The notes under the pieces are model-generated. The model did not search any database, was not told the origin of the DNA, and saw nothing but the letters and a program-made list of their open reading frames with translations. A stretch of 64,000 nucleotides of DNA from Terriglobia bacterium (GTDB taxonomy: Bacteria; Acidobacteriota; Terriglobia; Acidiferrales; UBA7541): assembly GCA_020073485.1 (NCBI GenBank), contig JAIQFB010000017.1, positions 1 to 64,000 on the forward strand, given 5' to 3'. Below, in pieces: positions 42,705 through 51,388 of the stretch; within the stretch, counting starts at the first letter, position 1, and the number at the start of each line of letters is the position of its first letter. The position numbers and the translations under genes were made by a program.

Positions 42705-42947
42705 CTACTTCTCTTTCAGCTTCAGCTTGCTCTTGTTCTCTTCGAGGAATTCGCGCAGCTTTGGCGCGGTGTCCAGCAGCCGGATCCACTGCTCGTAATA
42801 CAATGTGACGGGAAAGCGGCCCAGGCCGTAGACGCTCACGCCGCCTTTTTCACCGATTTTGAAATCCAGTTCGCCGGTCCTGCGAGCCGCTTTTTTCTCC
42901 AGTTCGGCAATCCGGGCTTGCAGTTCCTCGTAGGTCGGTTCCGCCAT
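42705..42947 (-). CDS. Small hypothetical protein with coiled coil
   Basis: 80 residues. The start MAEPTYEELQARIAELEKKAARRTGELDFKIGEKGGVSVYGLGRFP has GGGAGGA just upstream, decisive against the longer frame. An N-terminal coiled coil is followed by a short conserved GGVSVYGLGRFPVTLYYEQWIRLL block. No known function is recognised. It is 37 bp upstream of the DUF1905 gene on the same strand and probably co-transcribed. Confidence 0.72.
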   Translation of the reverse strand: MAEPTYEELQARIAELEKKAARRTGELDFKIGEKGGVSVYGLGRFPVTLYYEQWIRLLDTAPKLREFLEENKSKLKLKEK

Positions 42948-43100
42948 GTTTCCTCCCGCTGGTAAGTTTGGATCGGGGATAATTGTACTCCAAACCGCGC
43001 GGGATCCACGCCATCCCATTCTTGATACAGGCATCGCTGTCGTTGACCGTTCGTCACCGCGGCGCTTATAATTGTAAGCTGTTGGCTGGTAAGGGTCGGC

Positions 43101-43165
43101 CCCAGGGGCTAAAGTTATCGTCAGCCAAGCCATGGAATTTCACGGCTGAAGCCGTGACCCACAAA
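43101..43165. repeat. Hairpin repeat, family C variant, copy 7
   Basis: CCCCAGGGGCTAAAG ... CACGGCTGAAGCCGTGACCC ACAAA, the GGCTGAAGCC type. It lies in the efp leader region. Confidence 0.5.
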
Positions 43166-43230
43166 CAGCGTTTGTGAGAACTCTTTTAGCGGCCTGCCGC
43201 AAGACCCCGTAGGCATCAGGAGCGAATGAA

Positions 43231-43785
43231 ATGCGAGCAACACAACTGCGTCCCGGAATGACCATCCGCCATGAAGGCGACCTGTACACGGTGCACACCG
43301 TCGAGCACCGCACTCCGGGCAACAAGCGCGCCGCCATGGCCACCAAGATGCGCAATCTGCGCAGCGGGTCGATCATCGATTACCGGTTCCGAGCGGAAGA
43401 CGATATCGAGCGCGCCATCTTCGACGAGATCGAGCACGAATACCTGTACTCGGACAATGAAGGCTACCACTTCATGAATACGGAGTCCTACGAGCAGTTT
43501 CACCTGAACGCGGACGTGCTGGGCGAGGCGGTGTATTACCTGATCCCGAACACCACGGTGAAGCTGGAATTTTACGAAGGCAAGGCGATTGGCGTGGTGC
43601 TGCCGGACACGATGGACCTGGTTGTGGTCGACACCGAGCCGACCGTGCAGAAGGCCACCGCCAGCGCGGTGATGAAGGCCGCAAAACTCGAGACTGGACT
43701 TACGATTCAGGTGCCGCCGTTCGTCAACACCGGCGACAAAGTGCGGGTGGATACGTCGGAAGCACGCTACGTGCAGCGCGTATAA
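43231..43785 (+). CDS. efp: Elongation factor P
   Basis: 184 residues in three beta-barrel domains: MRATQLRPGMTIRHEGDLYTVHTVEHRTPGNKRAAMATKMRNLRSG, FMNTESYEQFHLN, and the C-terminal LETGLTIQVPPFVNTGDKVRVDTSEARYVQRV. It relieves ribosome stalling at proline runs. The loop that normally carries the modified Lys (PGK in B. subtilis) reads PGNKR here, with Asn at that place and Lys next to it. The start has AGGAGC upstream. It lies alone between two repeats. Confidence 0.95.
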   Translation: MRATQLRPGMTIRHEGDLYTVHTVEHRTPGNKRAAMATKMRNLRSGSIIDYRFRAEDDIERAIFDEIEHEYLYSDNEGYHFMNTESYEQFHLNADVLGEAVYYLIPNTTVKLEFYEGKAIGVVLPDTMDLVVVDTEPTVQKATASAVMKAAKLETGLTIQVPPFVNTGDKVRVDTSEARYVQRV

Positions 43786-43847
43786 ATCTCTCCTGCTGTT
43801 TTGCGAGCTATCCCCGTAACGGATAGCCTCTAACTCGATAGGCTTTC

Positions 43848-43911
43848 AGGGGCTAAAGCCCTTGCATTTAAGACCGTTGGATGTCGCGGCTGAAGCCGCA
43901 ACCCACAAAAA
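43848..43911. repeat. Hairpin repeat, family C variant, copy 8
   Basis: CAGGGGCTAAAGCCCTTG and GTCGCGGCTGAAGCCGCAAC then CCACAAAA. It sits between efp and the convergent HD-GYP gene. Confidence 0.5.
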
Positions 43912-43929
43912 TTACTTCTGAAACGGCTC

Positions 43930-44922
43930 TTAAGCGGCGCTGGTGGAAAACGCCAGCGGCGATTCCTGCAAGAGCCCCTGCAATGCGCCCACAAGATCCG
44001 GGTCCCACCAGCCCCGGCGCGTCTCTTCCCACATCAATTCGATGGCTGTTTCTTGCGAAAGCGCCTTGCGGTAGGGCCGGTCAGTGGTCAGCGAATCGTA
44101 GATATCCACGGTTTGCAGGATGCGCGCGGTGAGCGGAATATCCCGGCCCTTCAAATGGTCCGGATATCCAGTGCCGTCCTGCTTTTCATGGTGGGAGCGG
44201 ATGATGGGCAGGACGTTGCGGAAGGATTTGAGCGGAGCGCAAATGCGTTCGCCGGCGATAGTGTGCTGCTCCATGATCTTGCGCTCGGCCGCATCCAGAG
44301 GGCCGGGTTTGAGCAGGACGAATTCCGGCACGGCCACCTTGCCGATATCGTGCACAATGCCACCGCGGCGCAGGGCCACGAGTTGCTCGCCGGATAGGCC
44401 AAGCGTTTCGCCGAGCGACACGGTGTAGCGCGACAATCGGTCGCAGTGTCCCTCGGTGTAGGGATCCTTCGCCTCGATGCTGCGCGCCAGCGTGCATAGT
44501 ACGGTTTCCGCGTTATCCAGCTCGTCGGTGAACCTCTTCAGACGCACCAGCGAGCGCACCCGCGCCAGCAGCTCTTCCTTCTTCACCGGCTTGTTCAGAA
44601 AATCGTCCGCGCCCGCTTCGATGCCGCGAATGCGGTCGTCGGCGCTGCCCAGCCCGGTCACGAGCACGATGGGAATCAGGCGCGTCTCCGGCCGGGATTT
44701 CACGGCGCGGCAAACCGCGAAGCCGGATTGCCCCGGCATCATCACGTCCAGCAGTGCAAGGTCCACTGGTTGCGAGCAAATTTCCTGCAGAGCCTGCTCC
44801 CCGTTGTCCACGGCGATCACCCGGTAACCCTGCAGGCGCAGCATTTCGGTTAGCGGATCGCGAATCGACTCGTTATCATCCGCGACCAGAATAGTTCCTT
44901 GATAGGGTCCTTTAAGCGACAC
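43930..44922 (-). CDS. HD-GYP response regulator, cyclic di-GMP phosphodiesterase
   Basis: 330 residues. The receiver domain (residues 8-125) has VADDNESI, the phospho-Asp in DLALLDVMMPGQSG and the switch Lys in DFLNKPVKKEEL. The HD-GYP domain has GHCDRLSRYTV, GGIVHDIGKVAVPE, IIRSHHEKQDGTGYPDHLKG and VDIYDSLTTDRPYR, a complete metal and GYP set, so it should hydrolyse c-di-GMP. The start is a GTG at 44922 with GGAGG seven bases upstream. The longer frame lacks any such site. No histidine kinase gene is adjacent. Confidence 0.92.
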   Translation of the reverse strand: MSLKGPYQGTILVADDNESIRDPLTEMLRLQGYRVIAVDNGEQALQEICSQPVDLALLDVMMPGQSGFAVCRAVKSRPETRLIPIVLVTGLGSADDRIRGIEAGADDFLNKPVKKEELLARVRSLVRLKRFTDELDNAETVLCTLARSIEAKDPYTEGHCDRLSRYTVSLGETLGLSGEQLVALRRGGIVHDIGKVAVPEFVLLKPGPLDAAERKIMEQHTIAGERICAPLKSFRNVLPIIRSHHEKQDGTGYPDHLKGRDIPLTARILQTVDIYDSLTTDRPYRKALSQETAIELMWEETRRGWWDPDLVGALQGLLQESPLAFSTSAA

Positions 44923-45143
44923 GATTTCCTCCAACCTAAAGGGGATGCGGAATATGACAGAGAGGGCAGGTTCCCGCACGACGCATGAACAAGATGAATC
45001 CGAAGGGAAGTGCAGTTTCGGACGTTGCGGCAGGTGTGTCAAGAGGTTACGGCGCGTCGTCCGGCAGCCAAGTTCAAACAGGAACATTGCCCATGCGCCG
45101 GGGCAAGAAAGGCCCGAGCATTCGATCCGAGATTAGAAAATTC

Positions 45144-46451
45144 TCAGGCGAACACCCGGGCAAAAATCGCGTCCACATAGCGAAGCTGGCGGTTCAGATC
45201 GAAAGTGCGCTCCAGCGCCTCGCGGTCCAGAAAAACCTTGATGCGTGCATCGTTGACCACGCGCTGGCGGAAACTTGTCTCCGTTTCCCACGCCGCCATG
45301 GCGTGTTCCTGCACCCACTTGTAAGCGTCCTCACGGGCGGCGCCCGCTTCGACCAGATCCTGCAGGAGCTGTCCGGAAAAAACCAAGCCTCCGGTGGCGT
45401 CCAGGTTGCGGCGCATGCGCTCGGGAAAAACGCGCATACCGGAAACGATGTCGGTCATGCGCGCGAGAAGATAATCGGCAAGGATGGTGGAATCCGGCAG
45501 GATGACGCGCTCGACCGAGCTGTGCGAGATGTCGCGCTCGTGCCACAGGGCGATGTTTTCAAATGCGGCGCCTGCGTTGGCGCGCACCACGCGCGCCAGG
45601 CCGCAGACCTGCTCACTCGATACCGGATTGCGCTTGTGCGGCATCGCCGAACTGCCGCGCTGCTCGCCGCCGAAGGGTTCCTCGGCCTCGCGCACTTCGG
45701 TGCGTTGCAGGTGGCGGATTTCCAGCGCGATTTTTTCCAGCGTGGCCGTCAGAATCGCAAGCGCGGAAAGATACTGCGCGTGGCGGTCGCGCTGAATCAC
45801 CTGCGACGCCACCGGAGCCACATCCAGACCCAGCCGCTTGCAGATGGCGGCCTCCGCGTCGGTCCCCAGGTGCGAAGCGTTCCCCACCGCTCCGGAAATT
45901 TTCCCGACGGCCATTTGCCGCGCGGCCTGCCCGAAGCGTTCGAGGTTGCGGCGATTTTCGGCGAACCAGTTGGCGACCTTCAGGCCGAAGGTGATGGGCT
46001 CGGCGTGCACGCCGTGGGTGCGGCCGATCTGCGGGGTGTGCCGGAATTCCTGGGCGCGGCGTTCGAGCACTTCGCCGAAGCGAATCATGCCGTGTTCGAT
46101 GCGGCGCGACGCTTCGCGCAACTGCAGGGCTTGCGCCGTGTCCACGACGTCGTTGGAGGTCAGCCCATAGTGCAGCCACCGAGCGGCTTCCGGATCGCCG
46201 ATGGTTTCGCCGATCGCGATGGTGAAGGCGATCACGTCGTGCTTCACCTTGGCTTCGAGCTCCGCAATGCGCTTCACGACGCCGGCATCGACGCGCGCCT
46301 TCTCGCGAATTTTCGCGGCCGCCTCCGCGGGCACGATGCCGCTCTCCGCGAGCGTCTCGGTGGCGGCCAGTTCCACCTCCAGCCAGCGGAGGAATTTGCC
46401 CTCTTCGGTCCAGACCTTGCCCATCTCTTCGCGCGTGTATCGTGAAATCAA
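45144..46451 (-). CDS. purB: Adenylosuccinate lyase
   Basis: 435 residues. The N-terminus MISRYTREEMGKVWTEEGKF, LTSNDVVDTAQALQL, RTHGVHAEPITFGLK, the catalytic loop RGSSAMPHKRNPVSSEQVCGLARVVR and DISHSSVERVILPD are as in the family. It acts twice in purine synthesis. It is apart from purH in this window, so the purine genes are not one operon. Confidence 0.95.
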   Translation of the reverse strand: MISRYTREEMGKVWTEEGKFLRWLEVELAATETLAESGIVPAEAAAKIREKARVDAGVVKRIAELEAKVKHDVIAFTIAIGETIGDPEAARWLHYGLTSNDVVDTAQALQLREASRRIEHGMIRFGEVLERRAQEFRHTPQIGRTHGVHAEPITFGLKVANWFAENRRNLERFGQAARQMAVGKISGAVGNASHLGTDAEAAICKRLGLDVAPVASQVIQRDRHAQYLSALAILTATLEKIALEIRHLQRTEVREAEEPFGGEQRGSSAMPHKRNPVSSEQVCGLARVVRANAGAAFENIALWHERDISHSSVERVILPDSTILADYLLARMTDIVSGMRVFPERMRRNLDATGGLVFSGQLLQDLVEAGAAREDAYKWVQEHAMAAWETETSFRQRVVNDARIKVFLDREALERTFDLNRQLRYVDAIFARVFA

Positions 46452-46814
46452 TCTCGGCTCCCTGGGGCGCGCGCCGTCGAATCCTGCGCGGCGGATAAAA
46501 CGATATGCGTGGGGAAATTCCCTTGATGATGATACCCGAATTCAGGTTGTCCTGTCGCGGCGTCGGGTAAGTCGGTTTGGGCATGCATTTTGGACAAAAG
46601 TCTTACTAGATAGTGACAACGGTGAAAGTTTTAAATCGGGGACAAGGTTCCTGGGCATGTAACAGATTGTGACAAAGACCGAAATGGCATTGGAGCGGCA
46701 CAATAGATAACCATGCAACTCACTGATTAAAAGAGATTTACAAACTATTGGGAGTGGTCAAAAAAGTGCTTGAGTCAACAGGGTGCGCTAAGAAGATGGG
46801 CACTCGAGGAACTT
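46452..46814. other. Intergenic region upstream of the pilin operon
   Basis: A 363-bp gap without a gene between the divergent purB and pilin genes. It is AT-richer than the flanks and carries a sigma-54-like promoter at 46685-46700. The purB promoter must also lie here. Confidence 0.5.
46685..46700 (+). promoter_or_regulatory. Possible sigma-54 promoter of the pilin operon
   Basis: TGGCATTGGAGCGGCA has the GG and GC elements ten bases apart (TGGCAT-N5-CGGCA against TGGCAC-N5-TTGCA). It is 114 bp upstream of the first pilin start. Pilin genes are often RpoN/PilR dependent, which supports the reading, but the -12 block is imperfect. Confidence 0.4.
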
Positions 46815-47411
46815 GTGATCACAACGCGTAGCAATCAAAAACTCTGTAAGAATCGAGCTGGGTTTACTCTCCTCGAAGTGGTCATGGTGATGTTGGTTGT
46901 CATCATCATCTCAGGAATGACGATTCCAATGGTTGTCCGGATCGCTCAAAACATCAGGACCGGCGGCGATGCCCGCGACCTCAACGGTGCGATCCTGGTC
47001 GCCAAGATGCGGGCCTCGTCGGATTACGCCCAGGCGCGATTGCACGTGAATCTGGACGCGAACTCGTTCTGGGTTGAGGTGGAACCGGCGGGATCAACCA
47101 CCTGGACCACGGAAGGCGGGGTTCAGTACCTCTCCAAGAACGTGACATTCGGCTATGGCTCGCTGAGTTCCCCGCCGAGCGGCACGCAGACCACGCTGGC
47201 GCAAGCGACCGCCTGCTCGGGATTTTCGAACTCGGCATGCATCATCTTCAACTCCCGGGGAATCCCAGTTGACATCACGAATTCGCCATACGGCAACTAC
47301 GCAATTTATGTAACGGATGGGAAGTCCGTGTCTGGAGTAACAGTCTCCGTCACGGGAGTAACGAGTATCTGGCGCACGGATGCGTCCAGCGCAAGTTGGA
47401 TTGCGCGCTAA
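46815..47411 (+). CDS. Prepilin-like protein, GspH/FimT type
   Basis: 198 residues. A short basic leader with the prepilin peptidase site KNRAG-FTLLEVVMVMLVVIIISGMTIP (Gly before Phe, Glu at +5) is followed by an about 150-residue globular head containing a TACSGFSNSACIIFNSRGIPVD motif of GspH/FimT pseudopilins. The start is the GTG at 46815 with GAGGA seven bases upstream. It is the first of four pilin-like genes with spacings of 0-9 bp, so they form one operon. Confidence 0.85.
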   Translation: MITTRSNQKLCKNRAGFTLLEVVMVMLVVIIISGMTIPMVVRIAQNIRTGGDARDLNGAILVAKMRASSDYAQARLHVNLDANSFWVEVEPAGSTTWTTEGGVQYLSKNVTFGYGSLSSPPSGTQTTLAQATACSGFSNSACIIFNSRGIPVDITNSPYGNYAIYVTDGKSVSGVTVSVTGVTSIWRTDASSASWIAR

Positions 47412-47420
47412 GGGAATCTC

Positions 47421-47969
47421 ATGCCAAAGAAGATATTTTCCAAGCCGGTTCGCGGCACGCTCCAAGCGGGAATGTCGCTGCTGGAAACCATGGTGGCGCT
47501 CACAATCCTGATCATTACGACCGTGGGAATTCTGACGATGAACATGGTGGCGTCAGGCACAACGGAAAATCAGGGTCACTTGGCGGCTCGCACGGCCGAA
47601 TATGCCCAGGACAAACTGGAGCAGCTCATCAGCCTGGCGTGGACGGATTCCGCCACCGACACAACGGTACTTCCGGTCGGTACAAGCGGCACGGGGCTTA
47701 CGGTCGGCGGGAGTTCGAATCCCGCCTCTCCTTCGACCGGCTACGTCGATTATCTGGATAATAGCGGCAATCTTCTGACCTACACGGGAGGGACGCCGCC
47801 TAGTAATTGGTATTACGTTCGCGTCTGGCAGATTTCGATTCCAGACGCCACGAATTATCCAAACATTAAGCAGATCACAGTAACGGCCAAGGTCAGGGCT
47901 CAAGTGGGGGCGCCACAGGGCGCGCTTCCCCAAGCCACGGTCACCACGCTGAAATCGAACCCATTCTAA
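47421..47969 (+). CDS. Prepilin-like protein, PilV type
   Basis: 182 residues. The leader ends in LQAG-MSLLETMVALTILIITTVGILTMN, with Met instead of Phe at +1 and Glu at +5. The head begins ENQGHLAARTAEYAQDKLEQLISL, typical of PilV minor pilins. It probably helps prime the type IV pilus or a related secretion pseudopilus. The head is Ser/Thr/Gly-rich. Confidence 0.85.
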   Translation: MPKKIFSKPVRGTLQAGMSLLETMVALTILIITTVGILTMNMVASGTTENQGHLAARTAEYAQDKLEQLISLAWTDSATDTTVLPVGTSGTGLTVGGSSNPASPSTGYVDYLDNSGNLLTYTGGTPPSNWYYVRVWQISIPDATNYPNIKQITVTAKVRAQVGAPQGALPQATVTTLKSNPF

Positions 47970-47978
47970 GGAGAAGCC

Positions 47979-48962
47979 GTGACGCATTGTGAAAGATCGA
48001 AGAAGAGCGCTTCCACAAAGCGCGTTCACGGATTCTCACTATTGGAAATGATGGTGGCCCTGATCATTCTCCTGAGCGTCACCGGTATCGTCATGCGCGC
48101 CATCACTCAAATGTCGCAGGCTTCGGGGACCGTCGGCAACCGGACGGAAATGCACAGTAGCGTCCGCAGCGCCACGGAAGTGCTGCAGCAGGAAATTGGA
48201 CAGGCGGGCAGAATCCCGGCCCTGCCGCAGGCGGTGACTTTGAGCGCTGCCGTAGCCGCCGGAACCGCGGTGACCGCTACGGTAACCTGCGCCTCTGGCG
48301 TAAACTGCGTCAACGGCATGTTTAATAACGAGTTATTGGTGATAGACGCCGGCCAGATGGGAACGGGTTCCCAGAATCCCGAAACTGTCGCGATATCAAA
48401 CATCAACACTGCGGCAAATACGTTTCAGGCTACTTTTGCCTTCCCGCATTTGATTGGAGCGCCGGTCGTCGTGGCCGGCGCTTTTCCGAGCGGAATCATT
48501 CCCACAGACGCCGCGGCGAGTCCTTCCACCGGCAACATTCTCCGAATGTTCGGGGACATCAACGGGGATGGCAACATGGTGTATGTGGAATACAACTGCG
48601 ACACAACCAATGGGAACCTGACACGCAGCGTAACACCCTATAACGCAACAACCAAGAATACTGCGGCAGTGATTTTGCCCAATATCTCGCCGAATCCTCC
48701 GTCCAGCAGCCCGACGCCGTGTTTTCAATATCAGCAAAAACCAAATGGCACAGGGACCAGCAGCGTCGTGGACGTAACCGTCACATTGACCGTGCACACG
48801 CAAACCGTCGACCCGCAAACCCACGTGTATCAGACCGAAACTAAGGCCTTGCTGAACGTCGCGCCCAGGAATGTGTTCGATGCCTGGTTGCTGGGCGGCG
48901 GATCCGTAACCAGCCGTCTGCAACCGATGCCGGCAAGCGTGGCGACACTGGCCGGCCAATAA
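47979..48962 (+). CDS. Prepilin-like protein, PilW type
   Basis: 327 residues. The cleavage site is VHG-FSLLEMMVALIILLSVTGIVMRA. The head is long, as in PilW (TEVLQQEIGQAGRIPAL and a Ser/Thr-rich middle), ending in YQTETKALLNVAPRNVFDAWLLG. The start is GTG with AAGGAG upstream. It is nine bases after the PilV-type gene and directly joined to the next. Confidence 0.83.
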   Translation: MTHCERSKKSASTKRVHGFSLLEMMVALIILLSVTGIVMRAITQMSQASGTVGNRTEMHSSVRSATEVLQQEIGQAGRIPALPQAVTLSAAVAAGTAVTATVTCASGVNCVNGMFNNELLVIDAGQMGTGSQNPETVAISNINTAANTFQATFAFPHLIGAPVVVAGAFPSGIIPTDAAASPSTGNILRMFGDINGDGNMVYVEYNCDTTNGNLTRSVTPYNATTKNTAAVILPNISPNPPSSSPTPCFQYQQKPNGTGTSSVVDVTVTLTVHTQTVDPQTHVYQTETKALLNVAPRNVFDAWLLGGGSVTSRLQPMPASVATLAGQ

Positions 48963-50507
48963 ATGCACCAACGAGGAATGATGAGCAACCAAAAGGAAAA
49001 GGGTATCGCGCTGATCATCACGCTGATTCTGGTCCTGGTGATGTCCGTCATGGCCGTCTCGCTGATGTTCATCTCGCAAACCGAGACGTGGTCCAGCCTG
49101 AATTACCGGCTCACCTCGCAGGCCAGAGACGGCGCCGAAGCTGGCGTCAACTCCGCTGCCAATTTCTTAATGAATACCTACACTCCACCGGCGCCAGGCA
49201 GCACATCCGATCCCCTCACCGGTTATAACTACACGTCGGTCTATCCAGTGCAGGCCGGAGCCGCAAACACGAGCGGCCACGACGTGTACTTGTCCGCGAA
49301 TACGTCGGCGCAGACGGGGACTTATCCGGCTTCCGCTGTCCAAAGTGCTTTCAATTCAACAGGTGCAGGCAAGGGTAGCATCACCGCGGGGAACACAACG
49401 ATTAACTACGCCACCTATGCCCGATTGCTTTCCATGACAAAGTTGAATTCCGCCGTGTCGGGCTCGAGGGCCGTCGTACAAAGATGGGAAATTACGTCCG
49501 ATGGGACAATTGCGGGCATCCGAGCCGCCAAAGTGGAAGTTTCCGCAATTCTGGAGCAGACAATTGTTCCGACCTTTGTGTATGCCGCCTTCGCAACGAA
49601 TAGCGGATGTAGCGCTCTCACCTTTGGCGGCGGTGGCACCACGGACAGCTACGATTCGGGCACCTACGGCGGAAGCGGAACCCCTACAATATCGCTTTCT
49701 TCCGGAAACGTGGGCACCAATGGAAACCTCTCCACCTCTGGCAATCCCACGACGATCAATGGCAACCTCTCGACGCCGCGAACCGGCACCGGAACCTGCA
49801 CCTCCAACAATGTCACTGCCTGGACGGGCACTTCCGGACATGTGACTGGAAGCATCATTGAATTGCCGCAGCCCGTCGTGTATCCAACTCCTCCGGTGCC
49901 CAGCCCCATGCCTCCCACTACAAGCGCGACTCTAAACAATAACGCTACAAATTGCGCCGGCATCGTAGGTTGCACATACGTGGGTGGAGATTTTTATTTG
50001 GCGCCCGGCACCTGCCCCCCATCCGCCCTCGGACCAGGGCTTTATGGAAATATCACGATCAAGGGAAATGTCCACTTATCAGCTGTCGCTGGAGTTGGCT
50101 GTTATAACTTCAATAGCTTGACGGAAAATGGGCAGGGAAAACTCTACATTGATTCCGGACCGGTGGTCCTCAATCTGGCGGGGACCGGGCAAACTACTCC
50201 GATTGATCTTACCGGCGGCGGACTAGTCAATACGGTGACGCCCGCATATGATCCAATGAGTTTTCAGATCCTCTACGCAGGGACCGGCAATATCAAACTG
50301 GCGGGAAACTCGAACGCGATTGGCGTGATGTACGCTCCAAATGCCTCGTATTCCCTTACTGGCGGGTCCACCTGGTATGGCGCTCTTATTGGTGCGTCGT
50401 TAACGGACATGGGCGGCACCGCCATTCACTATGACCGCAGGCTGCAAGTGGAAGATTATGTGCCCGGCAACTGGATGCTCGAATCATTCAGTTGGAAGAA
50501 AGATTGA
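48963..50507 (+). CDS. PilX-like protein with long Gly/Ser/Thr-rich domain
   Basis: 514 residues. The N-terminus KEKGIALIITLILVLVMSVMAVSLMFISQTETWSSLNYRLTSQARDGAEAGVN is the PilX type, without a strict prepilin cleavage site. Residues 190-500 are a Gly/Asn/Thr-rich beta-type region (SLSSGNVGTNGNLSTSGNPT, then GLYGNITIKGNVHLSAVAGVG), as in exposed adhesin-like pilin tips. The ATG at 48963 directly follows the previous stop. Another start at 48978 or 48981 is possible because GAGGA lies just before it. Confidence 0.78.
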   Translation: MHQRGMMSNQKEKGIALIITLILVLVMSVMAVSLMFISQTETWSSLNYRLTSQARDGAEAGVNSAANFLMNTYTPPAPGSTSDPLTGYNYTSVYPVQAGAANTSGHDVYLSANTSAQTGTYPASAVQSAFNSTGAGKGSITAGNTTINYATYARLLSMTKLNSAVSGSRAVVQRWEITSDGTIAGIRAAKVEVSAILEQTIVPTFVYAAFATNSGCSALTFGGGGTTDSYDSGTYGGSGTPTISLSSGNVGTNGNLSTSGNPTTINGNLSTPRTGTGTCTSNNVTAWTGTSGHVTGSIIELPQPVVYPTPPVPSPMPPTTSATLNNNATNCAGIVGCTYVGGDFYLAPGTCPPSALGPGLYGNITIKGNVHLSAVAGVGCYNFNSLTENGQGKLYIDSGPVVLNLAGTGQTTPIDLTGGGLVNTVTPAYDPMSFQILYAGTGNIKLAGNSNAIGVMYAPNASYSLTGGSTWYGALIGASLTDMGGTAIHYDRRLQVEDYVPGNWMLESFSWKKD

Positions 50508-50594
50508 TCCCCGACGGCGCTCCGCGTCACGCGACGCTGCATTCCGTATCGAGGTGGCTTGCTCCTCCGGCAGGGCACGAGGATCTGTGAGCAG

Positions 50595-50621
50595 AGACCC
50601 GTGGGCCCGGTTGTCGGGTCT
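50595..50621. terminator. Hairpin after the pilin operon
   Basis: AGACCCG (50595-50601) pairs with CGGGTCT (50615-50621). It is 88 bp after the operon and just before the next gene. No T-run follows, so termination is weakly supported. Confidence 0.3.
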
Positions 50622-50646
50622 GCACCTTCATGTAAACTAAGGGGCG

Positions 50647-51216
50647 ATGCGGAACGCGAAACAAATTACGCTCCTGATCCTGATTGTCGTTGCTGTTATC
50701 TTCTTGGTCTGGCTGGTCCGACATGAATTTCCTTCGCTTGTAAATCAATCGCCCGCGGGGCATGAAGCGCCCCAGGCCCATGTGGGCCCCGCGGATATTT
50801 ATCCCGATCCTGCCAGGACTCCCGGCGCGGTGAATCCGGATATCACCCAGGAAAACATCCGCGAAACCATCTGCAACCCCCGGTGGAGCACGAAATCGAT
50901 CCGCCCGGAGGCGAGCTACACCAATCGATTGAAGGTCCGACAGATTAACGAATACGGCTATGCCGATTCCAAATTGAGGGATTATGAGGAAGACCATTTC
51001 ATTCCCCTCGAACTGGGCGGCAATCCCACCAATCCGAAAAACCTTTGGCCCGAACCGTTTGAGACGTCCATCGCCGACGGCGGCGCGCACGCCAAGGACA
51101 GGGTGGAAAATTATCTTCACGCGGAAGTCTGCTCCGGCAGCCTGACCCTGGAGCAGGCGCAGCGCGAAATTGCCGATGACTGGTACCGGGTGTATTCGAC
51201 ATCGGTTCCACATTGA
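50647..51216 (+). CDS. Membrane-anchored HNH-nuclease-like protein
   Basis: 189 residues. One membrane helix (ITLLILIVVAVIFLVWLV, residues 7-24) places the rest outside the cytoplasm. The C-terminal domain holds YEEDHFIPLELGGNPTNPKNLWPEP, an HNH-type His-Asn motif as in HNH endonucleases. ICNPRWSTKSIRPEASYTNRLKVRQINEYGYAD precedes it. An exported or surface nuclease is possible, but the first His and metal site are not proven. It lies 139 bp after the pilin operon on the same strand. Confidence 0.7.
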   Translation: MRNAKQITLLILIVVAVIFLVWLVRHEFPSLVNQSPAGHEAPQAHVGPADIYPDPARTPGAVNPDITQENIRETICNPRWSTKSIRPEASYTNRLKVRQINEYGYADSKLRDYEEDHFIPLELGGNPTNPKNLWPEPFETSIADGGAHAKDRVENYLHAEVCSGSLTLEQAQREIADDWYRVYSTSVPH

Positions 51217-51388
51217 TGCAAAACAGCTATGGGTGTATCTTTTCGCAAGCTGTAGAGCCCCGTTTGCTCAAGACTAACCCACGTTGAATCCGGAAGGCAG
51301 AAATCAGTGTAACGCCGCTTGCGAACAGCGAGTCGTAATGGCATTGCCCGGTTCGCGGAGGAAACAATCGCGCGGCAAGGAGAATCCG

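Noticed and set aside
47705-47730. T-arm-like sequence (GTTCGAATCC with inverted flanks) in the PilV-type gene
   Set aside because: The stem does not pair properly around the T loop, no acceptor or anticodon arm can be built, and the sequence is inside a good coding frame.
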